DNA from: Paenibacillus etheri
GTDB taxonomy: Bacteria > Bacillota > Bacilli > Paenibacillales > Paenibacillaceae
DNA length: 64,000 nt
NCBI RefSeq assembly: GCF_001012825.1
Contig: NZ_LCZJ02000018.1
Span: 425,122 to 489,121, forward strand
Direction of reading: 5' to 3'
In this document: positions 16,461 to 25,462 of the stretch, piece by piece
Position numbering within the stretch: the first letter of the stretch is position 1
Layout of the letters: every line of letters begins with the position of its first letter
Program-made: the position numbers and the translations under genes
Notes under the pieces: model-generated
Seen by the model: the letters and a program-made list of their open reading frames with translations, nothing else
Told to the model about the DNA's origin: nothing
The model's database searches: none

Positions 16461-17432
16461 ATGAAACAACAACCCATAAACGGACAACACCATGTATCCA
16501 TGATTACTAAAGATGCTAAGCAAAACTTATGGTTTTATACAGAGGTACTGGGACTCAGACTTGTAAAGAAAACAGTCAATCAGGATGATCCATCCATGTA
16601 CCATCTATTTTACGGTAATCGTAATGGCGCACCTGGCACTGAAGTTTCTTTCTTCGAAATGCCAAATGCAGGTCAGACTCGCAAAGGGACGAACAGTATT
16701 AGTTCTTTCTCTCTGCTAGTTCCTAGCGATGAAGCCTTGTCGTATTGGGCTAGTCGATTAGATTCTTTTGAAGTTCCGCATGAAGCTATTGTAAGGATCG
16801 GGGAGCGCAAGGCACTTACTTTTTATGATAGAGATGAATTAACGGTCCATCTAGTATCTGCTGAAAAAGATAACGGAATCGAGCTAGTTGAGCCGTGGAT
16901 TACAGAAGATATTCCTCCAAAGTATGCCATCGTTGGATTAGGACCCGTTGAATTGACTGTACGTGAGGCTAGCCAAACTAAGGCGGTTTTGGAAGATATT
17001 TTAGGGTATACACAAGTTCGGACAGAACCATCCATGGGTGATCCGAAGGTTATGGTGGATATATATGAAACCGGTAAGGGTGGATTATACACCGAGCTCC
17101 AGGTTAAAGAAGTAAATGACAAAGATCGGGAGAGACCAGGTAAAGGGAGCATCCATCATGTGGCTATAAGAGTGAAGGATGTCGAAGAACTAACCGAATG
17201 GGCCGCCAAAATCACTGCAGCAGGGTTTAAGAATACCGGGGTCATCGATCGTTATTACTTCCATTCTTTGTATTTCCGTGATTCGAACCATATTTTATTC
17301 GAGCTTGCTACAGATGGTCCAGGGTTTGAGATTGATGAATCTTTTGATGCACTTGGAGATAATTTGACCTTACCTTCATTTCTGGAAGAACGTCGTGAAG
17401 AGATTGAATCAAAGCTTCATCCTATCCGCTAA
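16461..17432 (+). CDS. ring-cleaving dioxygenase, VOC family (MhqO/MhqA-like)
   Basis: A 323-residue protein with two vicinal-oxygen-chelate modules. Module 1 begins GQHHVSMITKDAKQNLWFY; module 2 carries IHHVAIRVKDVEE and ends with HILFELATDGPGFEID, so the His/His/Glu metal triad is in place. AGGAGG precedes the ATG. Homologues in Bacillus open aromatic rings of catechols or hydroquinones and protect against quinone stress. First gene of a three-gene operon under MarR control. Confidence 0.82.
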   Translation: MKQQPINGQHHVSMITKDAKQNLWFYTEVLGLRLVKKTVNQDDPSMYHLFYGNRNGAPGTEVSFFEMPNAGQTRKGTNSISSFSLLVPSDEALSYWASRLDSFEVPHEAIVRIGERKALTFYDRDELTVHLVSAEKDNGIELVEPWITEDIPPKYAIVGLGPVELTVREASQTKAVLEDILGYTQVRTEPSMGDPKVMVDIYETGKGGLYTELQVKEVNDKDRERPGKGSIHHVAIRVKDVEELTEWAAKITAAGFKNTGVIDRYYFHSLYFRDSNHILFELATDGPGFEIDESFDALGDNLTLPSFLEERREEIESKLHPIR

Positions 17433-17464
17433 ACCTAATACAACTATGAAAAGAGGACATAATC

Positions 17465-18526
17465 ATGATGGAACAATATAGAATCGATGAGAATAAAGGG
17501 TTGGAGCTAGGTTTATACACGTTAGGTGATCACACCACAGACGCCTTAACAGGAAAAGCGATCAGTGAACGACAACGGATTCAAGAGATTGTAGCTGCTG
17601 CCAAATTAGCTGAGGATGCTGGGTTAGATGTATTTGGAGTAGGCGAGAGTCATCAACCCAAATTCATTACCTCTGCAGCCTCGGTTGTCCTAGGAGCCAT
17701 TGCAAATGCAACCGAACGTATAAAGCTTGTGAGTTCAGCAACTGTGCTAAGTACTGCAGATCCTGTACGTGTATACGAGGACTTCGCAACTTTGGATTTG
17801 TTATCCGGCGGTAGAGCAGAGATTGTTGCTGGACGTGGATCGCGTCTTGGTGCTTATGAACTATTTGGTTATGACGTAAGAGATTATGAAGAACTGTTCG
17901 AAGAGAAAATTGAATTGCTTATGAAAATAAATGAGTCCGATCGTATTACGTGGGCAGGGAAATTCCGTCCTGCACTAGATGATATGGAAATCTTCCCTAA
18001 GCCATTGAATGGGAAATTACCAATCTGGCGAGCGGTTGGGGGACCTCCAGCAAGTGCAATTAAGGCGGGAAGAATGGGGATTCCGATGATGCTGACCACC
18101 CTTGGTGGACCGTCATCTGCATTTAAGGGTTCGGTGGACGCATATCGTATGGTTGCAGCGCAATCAGGATTTAATCCAGCGGAGCTTCCTGTCAGCACAA
18201 CTTCATTAATGTATATCGATCCGGACTCACAAAAAGCATTCCGCGACTATTATCCTTATATCAATCACTTAATGAAAGAGCTACGTGGATCTTACTATCC
18301 GAAGGAACAATTTGCGGAAGCAATGAGTGTGAGAAATGCGCTGCTCGTAGGAAGCCCACAACAAATTGTAGAGAAGATCCTCTATCAACATGAGATGTAC
18401 GGACATAACCGTTTTCTAGCTCAGATTGATGTTGGTGGTTTACCTTATGCTCAAGTGGAACAAATTATTGACTTGTTTGCATCTGAAGTAGCACCAGCCG
18501 TAAGACGCGCTACAGCTAAGAAATAA
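17465..18526 (+). CDS. LLM-class flavin-dependent oxidoreductase
   Basis: A 353-residue luciferase-like monooxygenase (bacterial luciferase TIM barrel). Motifs: LELGLYTLGDH, DVFGVGESHQPKF, LVSSATVLSTADPVRVYEDFATLDLLSGGRAEIVAGRGS, and AVGGPPASAIKAGRMG. These enzymes use reduced FMN supplied by a separate reductase, and an FMN reductase gene follows 15 nt downstream. In this operon the substrate is likely an aromatic or quinone. Confidence 0.85.
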   Translation: MMEQYRIDENKGLELGLYTLGDHTTDALTGKAISERQRIQEIVAAAKLAEDAGLDVFGVGESHQPKFITSAASVVLGAIANATERIKLVSSATVLSTADPVRVYEDFATLDLLSGGRAEIVAGRGSRLGAYELFGYDVRDYEELFEEKIELLMKINESDRITWAGKFRPALDDMEIFPKPLNGKLPIWRAVGGPPASAIKAGRMGIPMMLTTLGGPSSAFKGSVDAYRMVAAQSGFNPAELPVSTTSLMYIDPDSQKAFRDYYPYINHLMKELRGSYYPKEQFAEAMSVRNALLVGSPQQIVEKILYQHEMYGHNRFLAQIDVGGLPYAQVEQIIDLFASEVAPAVRRATAKK

Positions 18527-18541
18527 GAAGGAGGGGTTATT

Positions 18542-19108
18542 ATGAAGATCATTGGGATATCAGGGTCTATTGTTGGATCGAAGACTAGAATCGCTGTACA
18601 GCAAACACTTAATAATATTATAGAAAAGCATCCGGATTTCGAAGTAGAACTAATAGATCTAGGTGATTATAAGCTAGAGTTTAGTGATGGACGAAGCTAC
18701 ATGGACTATACAGGCGATACCAAAGTCGTTCTGGAGAAAATCATGGAGGCCGATGCGTATATCATCGGAACCCCTGTTTTTCAAGCTTCGATCCCGGGAA
18801 CACTTAAGAACCTATTTGATTTACTCCCGGTTAATGGGTTTAAGGATAAAGTTATCGGAATTGTAGTTACAGCAGGCTCTTCCAAACATTATTTAGTGGC
18901 AGAACAACAACTGAAGCCGATCCTCTCTTATATGAGAGCGGTGGTGGTTCCTAAGTATGTTTTTATTGAAGAAAAACAATATGATCGGAAAATAATTGTG
19001 GACGATGACATCATTTTTAGACTGAATCGATTAGCTAATGAATTGGTGAATACAACGGATGCGATGCAGCAAGTGAAGAAAGCGGAGGAAGAAGCGTTCT
19101 TCTTTTAA
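18542..19108 (+). CDS. NADPH-dependent FMN reductase
   Basis: A 188-residue flavodoxin-like reductase. GISGSIVGSKTR is the phosphate-binding loop, and IIGTPVFQASIPGTLKNLFD is the family flavin-binding segment. It would reduce FMN or quinones with NAD(P)H, feeding the luciferase-like oxidoreductase just upstream. AGGAGG lies before the ATG. Last gene of the MarR-controlled operon. Confidence 0.85.
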   Translation: MKIIGISGSIVGSKTRIAVQQTLNNIIEKHPDFEVELIDLGDYKLEFSDGRSYMDYTGDTKVVLEKIMEADAYIIGTPVFQASIPGTLKNLFDLLPVNGFKDKVIGIVVTAGSSKHYLVAEQQLKPILSYMRAVVVPKYVFIEEKQYDRKIIVDDDIIFRLNRLANELVNTTDAMQQVKKAEEEAFFF

Positions 19109-19184
19109 AAAGTAGGGCTCTGTTAAAGAAAACACCTCTTGCGTGTAGTATAAAAGGGCAATTCAAACCTTACGTTGTATTTTG

Positions 19185-19358
19185 TGCAACAGAACAGATC
19201 TGAAAGTAAGTGGATCTGATTTCTGTTGCATCTTTTACAATCAAATGTAGGCTGAATCTCTTTTTTGGAGGTTTTTACCAAAATCTAATGCACGAAGTGC
19301 AATAGAACTCTTTTTTTGAGGGAAATAAAGATTTTCTGTTGCAGAATATGCAATGGAA
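19185..19358 (+). repeat. cluster of TGCAAYRGAA hairpin repeats
   Basis: Five copies of a ten-base word in about 175 bp: forward at 19185, inverted at 19221, forward at 19298, inverted at 19334, forward at 19349. Both forward/inverted pairs start exactly 36 nt apart. The first pair, extended by CAGATC/GATCTG, makes a 16-bp stem with one 2-nt bulge. It does not look like a standard terminator. Dispersed intergenic repeats of this look occur in Paenibacillus genomes as far as I recall. Confidence 0.55.
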
Positions 19359-19503
19359 CGGGGTTTATATCCTAATTAATTCTCGTAATTCAATAGAATC
19401 AATAGTAATATCGACATAGACATGAGCATGAAGAACTTAGCTATTTCATCAAATATTTGGAAGTGTATAATTTAAGAATTCATGTCTGAAAAGGAGGAGT
19501 AGT

Positions 19504-20598
19504 GTGACGAATAACCTTATTGCTAATCACCGTTTATGTAACCAAATGATCGCAGGCTCTTTGCATTATACACCAGAGCAGGTCGTGAAAAAAATGGGGG
19601 CTATACAAGCGCAAGACTATATGCAGGCGGTATGGGGTATAGGACTTCGTTCTCCAGGCACGAAATTAGCTGATATAGAGCGTGCTATTGTTGACCGTAA
19701 AATTATTCTTACTTGGACGCTACGAGGAACGCTTCATTTCGTCCCGGCAGAAGATGTGAAGTGGATGCTTCAGCTATCTGCACCGCGTTTAGCATCACAA
19801 ACGAAGCGGCGAATGGCGGAGCTTGGACTTGATGATCAAACACTGGAGCGCTGTAGAGAAATTATAGTGGATGCTTTAAAGGGCGGGAAGCAAATGGATC
19901 GTTCAGTCCTACTTCAGCTAATAGAAGAGGAAGGTATCCACACGGGGGATCAACGCGGTTATTATATGCTCTGGAATAGCGCCTATCAAGGATTAATTTG
20001 TTTTGGACCGATGAATGGCAAACAGCAAACGATTGTGTTGTTAGAGGAGTGGGTGCCAGATTTCCGTGAGCTATCTTACGAAGGCGCATTGCAAGAAATC
20101 GCTTTGCGGTATTTTACAGCTCGTGGATGGGCGACCGTTCAGGACTTCGCTTGGTGGGCAGGTATAACGCTTACAGATGCTAGACGTGGACTAGAATCTG
20201 TGAAAAATGAACTTCAATCGGAGGATATAGATGGTAGCGAGTATTGGATATCTACTGATCGACTCACTCCTGCTGATGAAGATTCGGGAGTCTATTTACT
20301 TCCGGGTTTTGATGAGTACATTCTTGGTTATAAAGACCGGGGTGCTGTACTTGAGCCTGAGACGGCTCCTTTGATTGTGCCTGGGAATAACGGTATTTTC
20401 CTGCCGATGATTGTCGTAGGTGGTAAAGTTGTAGGTACATGGAAACGTACGATTAAGAAAAAAGGGATTGAGATAATCCTTCATCCATTTAGAGAGCTTC
20501 GAAATGCTGAAGAAGCTGTGTTTAAAGCTGCTGAACGATATGCTGCTTTTATTGGGCTGCCGATACTCAAAATAAGCTTGTTCTCTCTAATGAAATAA
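19504..20598 (+). CDS. HTH_42 winged-helix protein, AlkZ/YcaQ-like putative DNA glycosylase
   Basis: A 364-residue protein of the HTH_42 (PF06224) family, once annotated only as DNA-binding winged helix. AlkZ and YcaQ/AlkX members unhook bulky adducts and interstrand crosslinks. The catalytic element is a Q-x-Q or Q-x-D motif; here GAIQAQDYMQAVWG gives QAQ at about residues 35-37, matching AlkZ. Other family blocks are TWTLRGTLHFVPAEDV and LLPGFDEYILGYKDR. GTG 19504 start with an AAGGAGG site. It appears monocistronic. Confidence 0.75.
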   Translation: MTNNLIANHRLCNQMIAGSLHYTPEQVVKKMGAIQAQDYMQAVWGIGLRSPGTKLADIERAIVDRKIILTWTLRGTLHFVPAEDVKWMLQLSAPRLASQTKRRMAELGLDDQTLERCREIIVDALKGGKQMDRSVLLQLIEEEGIHTGDQRGYYMLWNSAYQGLICFGPMNGKQQTIVLLEEWVPDFRELSYEGALQEIALRYFTARGWATVQDFAWWAGITLTDARRGLESVKNELQSEDIDGSEYWISTDRLTPADEDSGVYLLPGFDEYILGYKDRGAVLEPETAPLIVPGNNGIFLPMIVVGGKVVGTWKRTIKKKGIEIILHPFRELRNAEEAVFKAAERYAAFIGLPILKISLFSLMK

Positions 20599-20923
20599 GA
20601 GTATATATTCTGTAATGTAACTTTGGGCAAGACGATACATATGCAACAGTGCAGGCACTAACGCTAAGCCTTCGGACACCATTGCACTTATTAGCCTCTA
20701 AAAGCCTTATTTTGTATTGCTTTTTGCGGAATAAGATCATTTGGGTCCGTTAGACTTCAAAAAAAGGTTACTTTTTGATCAATAGCGTCTTGTGAGTCCG
20801 AACAGTGGATTCGTAGGAGGTTTATCAATCGTGGGTGGAGCGGATGAGAGATAATAGATGACGAACGACAGTTGTGGATGGTAGATGATAGATGGCAGAT
20901 ACAGATAACACTGATAATAACGT
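20599..20923. other. intergenic gap with repeat debris
   Basis: No gene seen. At 20640-20695 there is another degenerate TGCAACAG...CCATTGCA inverted pair related to the 19185-19358 repeats. From about 20840 to 20900 the sequence is low-complexity with repeated AGATGATAGATG-like words, probably non-coding. Confidence 0.4.
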
Positions 20924-20955
20924 AACCCGGCAGGCGCGACCTGCCGGGTTTATTT
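20924..20955. terminator. bidirectional terminator between convergent genes
   Basis: Perfect 11-bp GC-rich stem AACCCGGCAGG (20924-20934) with its complement (20940-20950), a 5-nt loop, and T-rich flank on the plus side. It lies between the convergent HTH_42 gene and the flavoenzyme gene. Confidence 0.75.
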
Positions 20956-20978
20956 ATAAATCTGATTGATCATATAAA

Positions 20979-22904
20979 CTAAATTCTTCTAGCTAATTCT
21001 GCACCCTCCCAAATTGCATTAAGCGCTCTGCGTGCTTGCACTGCGTCTCCGATTACATGATAAGGAATGGCGCTTTCCTCCAGGAAGTCCTGAAGGGTCT
21101 GCTTGTTGAGGGCACGTGATCCGACTGCGATTACTACATAATCAGCTGGCAGGCTGTGAAGCTCCCCATCTTTTTCAACCATTACGCTATCCTTTTGGAT
21201 CGCCATGCACTTGCTGTTGGTCATTAATTTAACGCCGTGGCCATATAGGCTTTCCATAACACAGATTTTACGAAGGATTCCCAGATCATTTGCTACATCG
21301 TCTTGCATTTCTACAACAGTGATTTGATTTCCTCGTTCGACCAGCAGCTCAGCGACCTCGAGACCGACCAAACCCCCTCCAATAATAACAACTCGACCTT
21401 CAGGATGGGCTGTTCCCCATAATACAGCATGTGAATTCACAACATGACTATTCAGAACGCCTTCTACTGGAGGAATAATTGGGGTAGATCCGATCGCAAG
21501 AATGACTTCATCCGGACTAATTTCTTGGATAAGTTCTGGAGTAACCTCCGTATTCATTCGGATTTCCACACCTTCACGTTTAGCGGCTTCTCCCATATTC
21601 AGAGCAGCGGCGGCCATTTCTTCTTTACGCGGTGCGGCACCGGCGATATAAAGCTGTCCGCCGAGAATGTCATTCTTTTCGCATAAAATCGGAGAATGCC
21701 CACGACGTTTCAGTGTGACCGCTGCTTCTAATCCGGCTGGTCCACCACCAGCAATAAGGACTTTCTTGGGCGTGCTGGTTCGCTGTAATTCATATTCACT
21801 TTCTCGTCCGGTAGCAGGATTAAATACACAGCTGATGAAAGGTACTTTCGGATTCACGAATCCATCGAAGCAGCCTTGATCACAACCCACACATTTAACA
21901 ATCGTGTCTGCACGTCCAGCTAATGCTTTGTTACAGAATTCAGGATCAGCGAGTTGAGCCCGACCTATGGCTACGAAATCAGCCAGTCCTTCGGCAATTA
22001 TTCGATCCGCAACCGCAGGATCATTAATACGTCCCACGGCGATAACTGGAATGTTAACCGCGGATTTAATTTGTGCTGCGTTATCTACATTGAAACCTAC
22101 GGGCAGATCGATTGGAGGTACTTCATATTTAATAGCTGCGCCTGATGGAACCCCACGTGATACATTAATCGCATCAATACCTGCTTCCTCAGCGTGCTTC
22201 GAGAAGAGCTTCATATCTTCCAGCGTAAGTCCGCCTGGTAGATCCTCAATGGCGGATATTCTCATCAAGATAGGGAATTCAGACCCAACCGCTTCTCGAA
22301 TGGCACGAATACAAGCGAGAGGGAAGCGGCAGCGATTCTCCCAAGAACCGCCGTATTCATCCTGACGGAAGTTCATCGCCGGGCTTAGAAATTGTTGCGG
22401 CAAATAACCATGACCGGCATGGAATTCCACACTGTCAAAGCCAGCTTTTTTTGCACGTGAAGCAGCATCTGCGTAAGCTTGAACCATCTCGCTAACTTCG
22501 TGATGCTCCAGTTCTCGGGGGATATGTGTCACACCCTCGAAAGGAACAGGGGAGGAGGAGACCTGAATCAGGTTGGGAGTTACTTTCCCTCCATGCCATA
22601 ACTGAAGACAGCTTTTGCCGCCTGCATCACGAATAGCTTGAGCCAATTGGGTCATACCAGGTATGAATTTATCATCATAAAGGGCTGGAGCATCATCAGA
22701 AGCAGCCGTTGGGTGAATAGTTGTTACTTCAACTGTATTTAAGCCGTTACCGCCTTTAGCTCGTGCTACATGGTAATCAATTAAGCGCTCGCTGACATAA
22801 CCACCCGGTGCATTCATTTTAGTTCCCATGGCAGGCAAAATGACCCGGTTCTTGAGCTCCATATTTCCAATCGTACCTTTGCTGAACAAGTGTGCGAATT
22901 CCAT
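20979..22904 (-). CDS. Old-yellow-enzyme/dienoyl-CoA-reductase-like FMN/FAD/4Fe-4S oxidoreductase
   Basis: A 641-residue three-cofactor enzyme like 2,4-dienoyl-CoA reductase, trimethylamine dehydrogenase and BaiCD. Residues 1-340 are the FMN TIM barrel (LKNRVILPAMGT, LQLWHGGK, EFHAGHGYLPQQFLSP, DEYGGSWENR). A cysteine group CVGCDQGC plus a later CVFNP cysteine would hold the 4Fe-4S cluster. The C-terminal half has two dinucleotide motifs, VLIAGGGPAGLEAA and VVIIGGGLVGLEVA, for FAD and NAD(P)H. It likely reduces an enoate or dienoyl substrate. Divergent from the PadR gene at 23081, which probably represses it. Confidence 0.82.
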   Translation of the reverse strand: MEFAHLFSKGTIGNMELKNRVILPAMGTKMNAPGGYVSERLIDYHVARAKGGNGLNTVEVTTIHPTAASDDAPALYDDKFIPGMTQLAQAIRDAGGKSCLQLWHGGKVTPNLIQVSSSPVPFEGVTHIPRELEHHEVSEMVQAYADAASRAKKAGFDSVEFHAGHGYLPQQFLSPAMNFRQDEYGGSWENRCRFPLACIRAIREAVGSEFPILMRISAIEDLPGGLTLEDMKLFSKHAEEAGIDAINVSRGVPSGAAIKYEVPPIDLPVGFNVDNAAQIKSAVNIPVIAVGRINDPAVADRIIAEGLADFVAIGRAQLADPEFCNKALAGRADTIVKCVGCDQGCFDGFVNPKVPFISCVFNPATGRESEYELQRTSTPKKVLIAGGGPAGLEAAVTLKRRGHSPILCEKNDILGGQLYIAGAAPRKEEMAAAALNMGEAAKREGVEIRMNTEVTPELIQEISPDEVILAIGSTPIIPPVEGVLNSHVVNSHAVLWGTAHPEGRVVIIGGGLVGLEVAELLVERGNQITVVEMQDDVANDLGILRKICVMESLYGHGVKLMTNSKCMAIQKDSVMVEKDGELHSLPADYVVIAVGSRALNKQTLQDFLEESAIPYHVIGDAVQARRALNAIWEGAELARRI

Positions 22905-22926
22905 GCAATAACTTCCTCTCTATACT

Positions 22927-22958
22927 TAGGTTAAAAATAACTAGGTTATTTTAACCTA
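22927..22958. promoter_or_regulatory. operator-like inverted repeat between flavoenzyme and padR
   Basis: TAGGTTAAAAATAA (22927-22940) and TTATTTTAACCTA (22946-22958) form a near-perfect inverted repeat with a 5-nt spacer and one unpaired A. It lies 23 bp upstream of the flavoenzyme start and in the shared divergent region, as expected for the PadR binding site. Confidence 0.55.
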
Positions 22959-23080
22959 TATTATCGAAAGAGATGATAAAAGTATATGCATAAAATCACG
23001 AAGTATTTGGCACAAATGCAGTCCTTGAGGTAAGATAAGAAAATGATCGGAAATGAAATCCGGTAGTACGGAGGATGAAT

Positions 23081-23614
23081 ATGGATATCGAAGTCTTGAT
23101 TCTGGCTCAATTAATAAAAGGGTCAAAACATGGTTATGAGATTAAAAAAAACATCATTTTCGTAATGGGTAACGATAAAATCGTTAATAATAATTCGCTG
23201 TATCCGAAGCTGAAATTGTTTGAAAAGCGGGGGTGGGTGATTAAAAAGACGGAAATGCAGGAACGCCGGCCCAAACGGTATGTGTATTCGATCACAGCCG
23301 AGGGTGAGGAGCGGTTTCATATCTGCTTGAACGAATTTTCACTGGAGACTATTCGTATAGATAATGAATGGTCTATTCGTCTTGCTTATTATGAGCTACT
23401 TGATCTGGAGGCTCGCCGCAGATTGCTTGATTACAGAGAGACCTACATGAAAGAGAAGCTGGAACATTTACAACAGTTATCCCTAGTGATTGGGAATGGT
23501 GAAGATTTGGATTACTCTGAAGAGTTGTATTTTTATACCCGTAATATGGTATTGCGGGAGATAGAGTTAATCCATGAGCTGTCCCATAAACTGGACTCCT
23601 TAGATAAGGATTGA
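23081..23614 (+). CDS. PadR-family regulator, long (AphA/VirR-C domain) form
   Basis: A 177-residue regulator: an N-terminal PadR winged helix (VLILAQLIKGSKHGYEIKKNI, LYPKLKLFEKRGWVIKK, RRPKRYVYSITAEG) plus a C-terminal helical dimerisation domain of about 85 residues. ATG 23081 is preferred to ATG 23075 because the GGAGG site touches 23075 but is 6 nt from 23081. It is divergent from the flavoenzyme and separated from it by an operator-like inverted repeat. A direct ligand is likely but cannot be named. Confidence 0.85.
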   Translation: MDIEVLILAQLIKGSKHGYEIKKNIIFVMGNDKIVNNNSLYPKLKLFEKRGWVIKKTEMQERRPKRYVYSITAEGEERFHICLNEFSLETIRIDNEWSIRLAYYELLDLEARRRLLDYRETYMKEKLEHLQQLSLVIGNGEDLDYSEELYFYTRNMVLREIELIHELSHKLDSLDKD

Positions 23615-23966
23615 TCCGTATGACAGATATCTTGCACATCTCGCCGACACTGTAATTAAGGAAGTAACGGTTACATCCAAGGGGAGAGTCATTCAATCTG
23701 TCGTAAAGCCACTTGAAAAGAACACTGATTCAGATGAACCGGATGTTTCAATTCCCTATGTCAAGCTTGGAGAAATCATACAAATCGAATTTAGCAATAC
23801 AGCTCCAGACAGCTACTTTTAAGCTCGATTCGAATATGGCGGCTTTTCTTAGCTCAAATAGTAAGGATTATGAATCAGGGGCAACTATACGGGATTTCGT
23901 CTGACAGGCGAGTGGCTAGACCAGACCAAGGAAATCACGTTTGTTGTTCGAACAGATGCTAAGTAG
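23613..23966 (+). pseudogene. decayed gene of unknown family
   Basis: Protein-like sequence runs in one frame from 23613 to a TAA at 23820 (contains TVIKEVTVTSKGRVIQSVV and KLGEIIQIEFSN), continues in the +1 frame (FKLDSNMAAFLSSNSKDYESG) to about 23893, then returns to the first frame (GFRLTGEWLDQTKEITFVV) and ends at TAG 23964-23966. Two frameshifts and probably an internal deletion show a dead gene. No start or signal sequence remains, since it begins at the PadR stop. I do not recognise the family. Confidence 0.6.
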
Positions 23967-24019
23967 TTATGGAGATCACAGTGTATAAGGGAGAACCCGG
24001 AATTGCGATTCATAAATGA

Positions 24020-24054
24020 CAAAAGACTAACCAGAAAGTCTGGCTAGTCTTTTG
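24020..24054. terminator. bidirectional terminator
   Basis: CAAAAGACTA-A-CCAGA (24020-24035) pairs with TCTGG-C-TAGTCTTTTG (24039-24054) with one mismatch and a 3-nt loop. A-rich and T-rich flanks allow use in both directions, mainly for the alkaline phosphatase gene. Confidence 0.75.
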
Positions 24055-24068
24055 TTCGTTCGATCTTA

Positions 24069-25334
24069 TTATTTCACTTTAATGCCCATGGCTTGCGCGA
24101 TCTTAGTAAATACTTCGTTATTTTCGTATACTCCAGTAAACAACTGAGCGTTTTTGCCCATGGCCGTAATAGGAATATCCACTGCTGTATGACCTGAAGT
24201 CGTCCAGTCTACAACAAAATTCTGCTTGGAGTTAGCGATAGCGAACGGACCATCCTCTTTGGAAATGCCGTCACCTGATTCATCTTCAGCATTTACGGCT
24301 TCAATAGAGAATCCACCTGTTTCATGGTCGGCGAGAACTAAGACAAGGGTATCGGGATTCTTTTTAGCAAAATTTTTGGCGACCTGTACGGACTTATCTA
24401 ACTCTTGCCCCGCTTTAATCGTCATCTTGGCATTGTTTTGGTGAGCAAACTCGTCAGTACCTTCTTCTTCAACCATCAGGAAAAATCCATTTTTATTTGC
24501 TGCAAGCGTGTCTATCGCTTTTTTCGTCATTTCAGGCAAGGAAACAACCGGATTATAGATATCTCCTTCACCCTCAGGATTTTGCTGGAACATTTCCTCG
24601 TTTGCAAATAACCCGAGAAGCTTGCCACTTTTCGCCTTTTGCATATCTGTTTTGTTCGTTACGAAGGAGTATCCAAGCTGCTTAGCTTTATCTACAAGAT
24701 TACCTTGCGTACCTTTACTCTTCTCTGAAGGATCTGCAACAGGCTCATCTGCGAACGTACCTGGATTTCCTACCGGATACCAGAAATCTTCGCCTCCACC
24801 GAGAAGAACGTCAACTTTGCTATTGGTCAGAAGCTGTAGAGCGATGTCACTTTGTTTAGAGCGATCTTCGACATGAGCACCGAAGGCAGCGCCTGTAGCA
24901 TCAGTAATTTGACTGGTAGTTACAACACCTGTAGATTTCCCTGTTGATTTTGCATATTCCATAATGGTTTGGACGGACTTTTTATCAGCATCCATCCCGA
25001 TGGCTCCGTTATAAGTCTTGACTCCGCTGGCATAGGCTGTGGCTGAAGCAGCTGAATCTGTAACAGGGACAGTGGAGCTTGTATGAATTAGTCCAGCATA
25101 TGGCATAGAATCCATCGCTAGATTTCCTTTTTCACCTACTGTAGCTAGGCGGATGGCATTGCGCTGGGCAGTACCCATTCCATCACCGACAAACAGAATC
25201 ACATTTCTTGTGTTCGATGAAGCTGCATTGGCCTGATTTGGTGCTTGCGTAGTGACTACGCTGGAAACGAAGAGAGCAGTTGCTGCAGTCGCTACAATTG
25301 CCGTCTTAACGCCGTACTTTTTCGGTGATTTCAT
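24069..25334 (-). CDS. alkaline phosphatase, secreted
   Basis: A 421-residue phosphomonoesterase of the PhoA family, releasing phosphate from organic esters outside the cell with two Zn and one Mg. The signal peptide is MKSPKKYGVKTAIVATAATA-like and ends near QANA. Active-site landmarks: LFVGDGMG (metal Asp), VTDSAASATA with the nucleophilic serine, EEEGTDEFAHQNN and LADHETGGF. Length is near that of Bacillus PhoA/PhoB. AGGAGGG start site. Upstream on the minus strand a TATAGT box with a poor -35 is preceded by TTTACA-like repeats, which could be PhoP boxes, but their spacing is not canonical. Confidence 0.88.
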   Translation of the reverse strand: MKSPKKYGVKTAIVATAATALFVSSVVTTQAPNQANAASSNTRNVILFVGDGMGTAQRNAIRLATVGEKGNLAMDSMPYAGLIHTSSTVPVTDSAASATAYASGVKTYNGAIGMDADKKSVQTIMEYAKSTGKSTGVVTTSQITDATGAAFGAHVEDRSKQSDIALQLLTNSKVDVLLGGGEDFWYPVGNPGTFADEPVADPSEKSKGTQGNLVDKAKQLGYSFVTNKTDMQKAKSGKLLGLFANEEMFQQNPEGEGDIYNPVVSLPEMTKKAIDTLAANKNGFFLMVEEEGTDEFAHQNNAKMTIKAGQELDKSVQVAKNFAKKNPDTLVLVLADHETGGFSIEAVNAEDESGDGISKEDGPFAIANSKQNFVVDWTTSGHTAVDIPITAMGKNAQLFTGVYENNEVFTKIAQAMGIKVK

Positions 25335-25462
25335 AATTTCCCTCCTAATGTATGTTTACAACCTCATACTATAGTAATTACATTAAGAGAATGTTTTCGG
25401 ATATTGTAAAAAATGTAAATTGTAGCGTACTTGAAAGGATAAGATTTACAGTAGGTAAGGGT

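Noticed and set aside
25335-25440. PhoP boxes upstream of alkaline phosphatase
   Set aside because: TTTACA-like repeats are present, but spaced about 9 bp apart rather than 11 and far from the -10 box; not firm enough for a feature.
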